A stretch of 46,546 bases of DNA from assembly GCA_022800315.1 (NCBI GenBank), contig JAAWQC010000019.1, positions 1 through 46,546 of the forward strand, in the 5' to 3' direction. Numbering within the stretch: the first letter of the stretch is position 1; each line of letters starts with the position of its first letter. Below the pieces are notes generated by a model. It did not search any database. It saw nothing but the letters and a program-made list of their open reading frames with translations, and was not told the origin of the DNA. The position numbers and the translations under genes were made by a program. This document shows positions 43,066 through 46,546 of this stretch, one piece after another. Source of the DNA: Clostridiales bacterium. GTDB taxonomy: Bacteria; Bacillota; Clostridia; Oscillospirales; Acutalibacteraceae.

Positions 43066-43088
43066 ACTGCGGATAGGAGGAAGTATGT

Positions 43089-44171
43089 ATGACCGATAAG
43101 TGCGAAAGGCTGGCGGCTTATTTACCCGAACAATCGGACGCAGCCCTCATCGTCAGCGTGGACAACCGGCGGTACCTGACCGGCTTCCGCTCCAGCGCGG
43201 GGGCGGTGCTGGTGTTGAGGGAGGCCGCGTATTTCCTCACCGATTTCCGCTATATCGAGGCGGCCGGGCAGCGGGTGCGCGGAGCGCAGTGCGTGTGCTA
43301 CCGCCGCCTGTACGAGTCGTTGCGGGAGCTGCTGTCCCGCCACGGGGCCGGCCGACTCTTTATCGAGGGGGAGGGAACCACCCTGTCGGAGGGGGCGGCT
43401 CTTGCCGCCGCCCTGCCGGAGATCGGATTGTGCGAAACGGGGCTGGATGGCTGGCTCCAGGAACTCCGACTGACGAAGGAACCGGAGGAGATCGCCCGTA
43501 TCCGAGAGGCCCAGCGCCTGACCGACGAGGCGTTCGCCCACATCCTCACCTTTATCCGTCCGGGCCGCACCGAGCGGGAGGTAGCGCTGGAGCTGGAATT
43601 CCACATCCGCCGCGCCGGGGCGGAGGGGGCTTCCTTCGATTTTATCGCCGTGTCGGGGGCCAATTCGTCCCTGCCCCACGGGGAGCCGGGGGCCAAGGAG
43701 CTGGAGCCGGGGGATTTCCTCACCATGGACTTCGGCGCCGTGGTGGACGGCTGGCATTCCGATATGACCCGCACGGTGGCGCTGGCGGCGCCGGGGGGTG
43801 GGATCGCGGAGGAACAGCGGCGGGTGTACGATACCGTGCTGCGGGCGCAGGAGGCGGCCTTATCGGTGCTGCGGGCGGGTCTGCCCTGTGTCGAGGGAGA
43901 CGCGGCGGCACGCCGCGTGATTGAAGCGGCGGGTTATGGGGAATACTTCGGTCATGCCACCGGCCACGGCGTGGGGGTGGAGATACACGAGCAGCCCCGC
44001 CTGTCCGCCGCCGCCGGGGACGCCGTCCTGCAGGAGGGCACGGTGGTGACGGTGGAACCGGGGATTTACCTGCCGGGCCGCTTCGGCGTGCGCATCGAGG
44101 ATATGGCGGTCATCACGGCGAACGGCTGCGACGACCTGACCCGATCGCCCAGGGAACTGCTGATTCTGTAA
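43089..44171 (+). CDS. M24-family Xaa-Pro aminopeptidase/dipeptidase
   Basis: The 360-residue product has a creatinase-like N-terminal domain (1-125) and a pita-bread metallopeptidase domain. The metal-ligand blocks are present: MDFGAVVDGWHSDMTRT, HATGHGVGVEIHE, VTVEPGIYLPG and RIEDMAVIT. It removes residues next to proline from small peptides. AGGAGG precedes the ATG at 43089; an overlapping ATG four bases earlier is in another frame. In Firmicutes this gene usually stands before efp, as here. Confidence 0.93.
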   Translation: MTDKCERLAAYLPEQSDAALIVSVDNRRYLTGFRSSAGAVLVLREAAYFLTDFRYIEAAGQRVRGAQCVCYRRLYESLRELLSRHGAGRLFIEGEGTTLSEGAALAAALPEIGLCETGLDGWLQELRLTKEPEEIARIREAQRLTDEAFAHILTFIRPGRTEREVALELEFHIRRAGAEGASFDFIAVSGANSSLPHGEPGAKELEPGDFLTMDFGAVVDGWHSDMTRTVALAAPGGGIAEEQRRVYDTVLRAQEAALSVLRAGLPCVEGDAAARRVIEAAGYGEYFGHATGHGVGVEIHEQPRLSAAAGDAVLQEGTVVTVEPGIYLPGRFGVRIEDMAVITANGCDDLTRSPRELLIL

Positions 44172-44190
44172 GGCCTCCGACGGAAAAAGA

Positions 44191-44222
44191 CGCACTTTTG
44201 TATAAAAGTGCGAAAGAGGGGC
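44191..44222 (-). terminator. Minus-oriented terminator-like hairpin between pepP-like gene and efp
   Basis: CGCACTTTT pairs with AAAAGTGCG across a four-base loop. Only minus-strand RNA has a T-run after it (TCTTTTTCC); in plus-strand RNA AAAG follows. There is no minus-strand gene here, so it may stop antisense transcription or be a palindromic protein site. Confidence 0.4.
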
Positions 44223-44250
44223 GGGCAGGCCCCGTTCCTGTAAATTTTAC

Positions 44251-44279
44251 TTGAAATGTCCTGTCCCATACGGTATGAT
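44251..44279 (+). promoter_or_regulatory. Sigma-A-type promoter of efp
   Basis: TTGAAA (44251-44256), 17 bases, TATGAT (44274-44279), about 32 bases before the efp ATG. Confidence 0.8.
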
Positions 44280-44311
44280 GGGGTATAGTTAATGTATAGG
44301 AGGTATACACT

Positions 44312-44869
44312 ATGGTATCCGCAGGCGATTTTCGCAACGGCGTTACCTTTGAGATGGACGGCAACGTTTATCAGATCATTGAATTCCAGCATGTCAAACC
44401 GGGTAAGGGCGCGGCTTTTGTCCGCACCAAGATCCGCAACGTGCTGGCTGGCTCGGTGGTGGAGAAAACCTTCAACCCGACCGACAAATTCCCCACCGCG
44501 TATGTCGAGCGTAAGGATATGGAGTATTCCTACAGCGACGGCGACCTGTACTATTTCATGGACCCCGAGAGCTACGAGCTGATCCCGATCAACAAGGACG
44601 TGCTCAGCGACAGCTTCAAGTTTGTGAAGGAAAATATGGTGTGCAAGGTCGCCTCTTTTAAGGGCAAGGTGTTCAGCGTAGACGCCCCCAACTTCGTGGA
44701 GCTGCAGGTCACCGAAACCGATCCCGGCTTCAAGGGCGACACCGCCACCAACGCCACCAAGCCCGCGAAACTGGAAACCGGCGCCGAGGTCCGCGTTCCC
44801 CTGTTCATCGAAGAGGGCGAGATGCTCCGCATCGACACCCGCACCGGCGAATACATGGAGCGCGCGTAA
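44312..44869 (+). CDS. efp: Elongation factor P
   Basis: EF-P relieves ribosome stalling at polyproline runs. The 185-residue product has three beta domains and the tip loop KPGKGAAF with Lys32, the position modified in many bacteria. The usual YMDPESYE and GLxVxVPxFI-type blocks are seen as [11 protein letters not shown] and [16 protein letters not shown] precedes the ATG. It has its own promoter, and the next gene follows after 51 bases. Confidence 0.97.
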   Translation: MVSAGDFRNGVTFEMDGNVYQIIEFQHVKPGKGAAFVRTKIRNVLAGSVVEKTFNPTDKFPTAYVERKDMEYSYSDGDLYYFMDPESYELIPINKDVLSDSFKFVKENMVCKVASFKGKVFSVDAPNFVELQVTETDPGFKGDTATNATKPAKLETGAEVRVPLFIEEGEMLRIDTRTGEYMERA

Positions 44870-44920
44870 TCCCTGAAAAACGGGTTCTCAACATTCTTGA
44901 TATAAAAGGAGGGGCAGCCA

Positions 44921-45349
44921 ATGACTGTCACGGAAAAAGTTGCGTATCTCAAGGGCCTGGCCGAGGGTCTCGGCGTGGAGGACACCACCAAGGAGGGCAA
45001 GCTGCTGAAAGCCGTTATCGACGTGCTGGACGATCTGGCCATGAGCGTGGAGGACCTGGAGGATTACACCGCTGAACTGACCGAGCAGGTCGACGCCATC
45101 GACGAGGATCTGGACACGCTGGAGAACGACTTCTACGATGACTACGACGAGGACGAGGACTTCGAAGAGGAGTACTACGACATCACCTGTCCCAACTGCG
45201 GCGACGATTTCAGCGTCGACGAGGAAACCCTGCTGGAGGGTGGCATCGAGTGCCCCAGTTGCGGCGAGCATCTGGAATTCGATCTGGAATGCGGCTGCGA
45301 GGACGACGAGTGCGGCTGCGAGGACTGCGGCCACAGCCACGACGAATAA
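44921..45349 (+). CDS. CD1247-type acidic zinc-ribbon protein
   Basis: The 142-residue, very acidic protein begins MTVTEKVAYLKGLAEGLGV, which matches what I recall of the CD1247 N-terminal domain of Clostridia. A coiled, acidic middle (30-85) leads to a zinc ribbon (CPNC near 89-92, CPSC near 111-114) and a Cys/His-rich end (CGC, CGCEDCGHSH). The function is unknown; metal binding is likely. AAAGGAGGGG precedes the ATG. It is typically found directly after efp in this group and ends at a terminator. Confidence 0.82.
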   Translation: MTVTEKVAYLKGLAEGLGVEDTTKEGKLLKAVIDVLDDLAMSVEDLEDYTAELTEQVDAIDEDLDTLENDFYDDYDEDEDFEEEYYDITCPNCGDDFSVDEETLLEGGIECPSCGEHLEFDLECGCEDDECGCEDCGHSHDE

Positions 45350-45363
45350 GGTTATCTGAACGA

Positions 45364-45406
45364 GCGGGGGCGCCGCCGGGATTTTCCCCGGAGGCGCCCT
45401 TTTTCC
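45364..45406 (+). terminator. Intrinsic terminator after the CD1247-type gene
   Basis: GGGCGCC pairs with GGCGCCC, with an inner CCGGG/CCCGG helix, followed by TTTTTCC. Confidence 0.8.
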
Positions 45407-45447
45407 GTTTGCTGTGGCGGCGGAGGAACATAACGGAGGTGTTTGCG

Positions 45448-46149
45448 ATGGCAGAAGTCATTGCGGCGCGGACCCTGAACGTCCTGTACATATTCCTGGA
45501 TATAGGGTTTCTCGCGCTGTTGTTCGGGATTCTGATCTGGGCGAAACGGTACACGGCGGCAATTTTCGGCATTCTGGGCGGCCTGCTCTATTTTCTGGTG
45601 GATTACGGCGGGTTTTACCTGCTGCTGAACACACGGACGGTGGCGGGGGCCGATCCCTTCTGGTTTCTGCTGTGGATGAGCATGAGCTACGGATTCACCA
45701 ACTTTGTGTGGATATGGCTGTGGCTCGACCGGGACGGCCATGCGCTGGAATGGTCGATTCTCATCGTGGCGGGATGGTTCACCACCGCCCTGCTCAGCCA
45801 GAACTTCGGCGGGGCGTTCGGGACGATATCCATCGCCCGTGGCACCGGCAGCTACCACGGCCTCATGGCGGCCATCCTGTTCGTGGGCTACGCCATCCTG
45901 TGCCTGTACAACATTCGGATGAAGGATAAGGGAAAGCGGATCGATATCCCGTGGATTCTCGCCATCGGCATCCTGGTACAGTTCGGGTGGGAGTTCGTCC
46001 TGCTGATCACCGGCATTCGGCCGCAGGGGATTCTGCCGCTGGTGGTCAATTCCCTGCTGGAGACCAACCTTGGCCTGCCGTACATTTATTTCATCCACCG
46101 GGCGGTGTCCAAGAGACGAAACGAGGATTTATCCCGAGCGGCAGCCTGA
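45448..46149 (+). CDS. Multi-pass membrane protein of unknown function
   Basis: The ATG at 45448 follows ACGGAGGTG; the frame is open upstream only through the terminator. The 233-residue product has about seven predicted membrane segments, with aromatic-rich loops (FWFLLWMSMSYGFTNFVWIW). A central block has GAFGTISIARGTGSYHG, and the C terminus is basic (HRAVSKRRNEDLS). I do not recognise a named family. The 3' end forms part of its own terminator. Confidence 0.6.
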   Translation: MAEVIAARTLNVLYIFLDIGFLALLFGILIWAKRYTAAIFGILGGLLYFLVDYGGFYLLLNTRTVAGADPFWFLLWMSMSYGFTNFVWIWLWLDRDGHALEWSILIVAGWFTTALLSQNFGGAFGTISIARGTGSYHGLMAAILFVGYAILCLYNIRMKDKGKRIDIPWILAIGILVQFGWEFVLLITGIRPQGILPLVVNSLLETNLGLPYIYFIHRAVSKRRNEDLSRAAA

Positions 46150-46166
46150 GGGCTGCCGCTTTTTCT
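46137..46166 (+). terminator. Intrinsic terminator overlapping the stop codon
   Basis: AGCGGCAGCC pairs perfectly with GGCTGCCGCT around the loop TGAG, followed by TTTTCT. The loop contains the TGA stop codon of the membrane protein gene. Confidence 0.85.
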
Positions 46167-46186
46167 GTGTGTTTATTGACGTGACC

Positions 46187-46372
46187 CTATTCCCAGCGGT
46201 CGTATTGGCGATCGAGCAGCCGCAGAGTTTTCTCCCGCGCCTTTTGTAGCTGATGGTCGGTGAGGGACAGGGTCAGGCAGTCTTGGCAGCAGCCTCGGTC
46301 ATCCAGTGAGATGTCCGACAGGGTACAGACGTCGTCCGCCCAGTAAATGCAGAATGTGTTTTCACAGTTCAT
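46187..46372 (-). CDS. Small cysteine-rich conserved protein
   Basis: The 61-residue product reads MNCENTFCIYWADDVCTLSD, then ISLDDRGCCQDC and a helical end with REKTLRLLDRQYD. Five or more cysteines in CxxxxFC, C-T-L and C-C-x-x-C arrangement suggest a metal- or disulfide-bound fold. Similar small CENxFC-type proteins occur in Clostridia with no known function. GAGGAGGG precedes the ATG. Upstream there is a strong 11-bp hairpin in the leader and a TATAAT further away. Confidence 0.65.
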   Translation of the reverse strand: MNCENTFCIYWADDVCTLSDISLDDRGCCQDCLTLSLTDHQLQKAREKTLRLLDRQYDRWE

Positions 46373-46434
46373 GAATGGTCCCTCCTCTTATTACTTTGCT
46401 TGTTTAATTTTTATGCGCCTGTGCGGCGCGGGCA

Positions 46435-46462
46435 CCCCCTTTCTGCCCCGCCAGAAAGGGGG
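46435..46462 (-). other. 11-bp leader hairpin of the small cysteine-rich gene
   Basis: CCCCCTTTCTG pairs exactly with CAGAAAGGGGG around a six-base loop, about 60 bases before the ATG. No T-run follows on either strand, so it is not an ordinary terminator. Confidence 0.55.
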
Positions 46463-46546
46463 GAAAGAGCGGCTCAGGGGGCGCGCCGGTTATTATCATA
46501 CGAATTATAGCGCGGTCTCTTGCGGCAAAGGTCGCCTCATTTCGGC

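Overview
The window reads as a chromosomal segment of a GC-rich (about 60% by eye), Gram-positive, anaerobic member of the Clostridia, most likely the Oscillospiraceae/Ruminococcaceae group. The reasons are strong AGGAGG-type ribosome sites, lipoproteins and membrane- or wall-anchored proteins without outer-membrane features, a CIRCE-controlled clpB, TrmFO, the infC-rpmI-rplT and plsX-rnc-smc-ftsY orders, and an efp gene followed by a CD1247-type zinc-ribbon protein. No insertion sequence, integrase, phage gene, rRNA or CRISPR array was seen. Species assignment from the sequence alone is not possible.

Region 1 (1-7,403, all minus strand) is the accessory part. Reading with transcription it starts at a good promoter (7,375-7,403) and runs through three tandem secreted paralogues (7,299-4,307; beta-rich ectodomain, Thr-rich stalk, then an NPKTG wall-sorting tail in the first and plain membrane tails in the other two), two tandem lipoproteins with a GH26-like glycosidase barrel behind an unassigned N-terminal domain (3,982-468), and the start of a further secreted protein (298-1, cut by the window edge). 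The gene junctions carry GC-rich hairpins. This is the best candidate here for an undescribed surface glycan-handling system. Next to it (7,608-9,758) is a PAS-GGDEF diguanylate cyclase with an unusual extra domain after GGDEF.

Region 2 (9,759-13,196) holds small or poorly known genes: a small membrane protein, tRNA-Ala(CGC), a conserved small membrane protein, a DUF6062-like cysteine-rich protein and, divergently, an OGG1-type 8-oxoguanine glycosylase.

Region 3 (13,208-18,895) has CIRCE-clpB, then a compact tyrosine-phosphorylation module (Wzz/CpsC-type co-polymerase, BY-kinase, PHP-type phosphatase) with a VanZ-family protein and no glycosyltransferases beside it.

Region 4 (18,892-39,595) is core housekeeping, all plus strand: infC (rare ATA start, attenuator-like leader)-rpmI-rplT, a SpoU-type rRNA methylase, dprA, topA, trmFO, plsX, an acyl-carrier-like protein lacking its serine, rnc, smc, ftsY, rdgB, yhbY, a fused nadD-yqeK, a divergent LCP protein, rsfS, leuS and rpsU.

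Region 5 (39,596-46,546) has a lipoprotein of unknown function, a YqeG phosphatase, endonuclease IV, a GNAT enzyme, aroQ, an M24 peptidase, efp, a CD1247-type protein, a multi-pass membrane protein and, on the minus strand, a tiny cysteine-rich protein.
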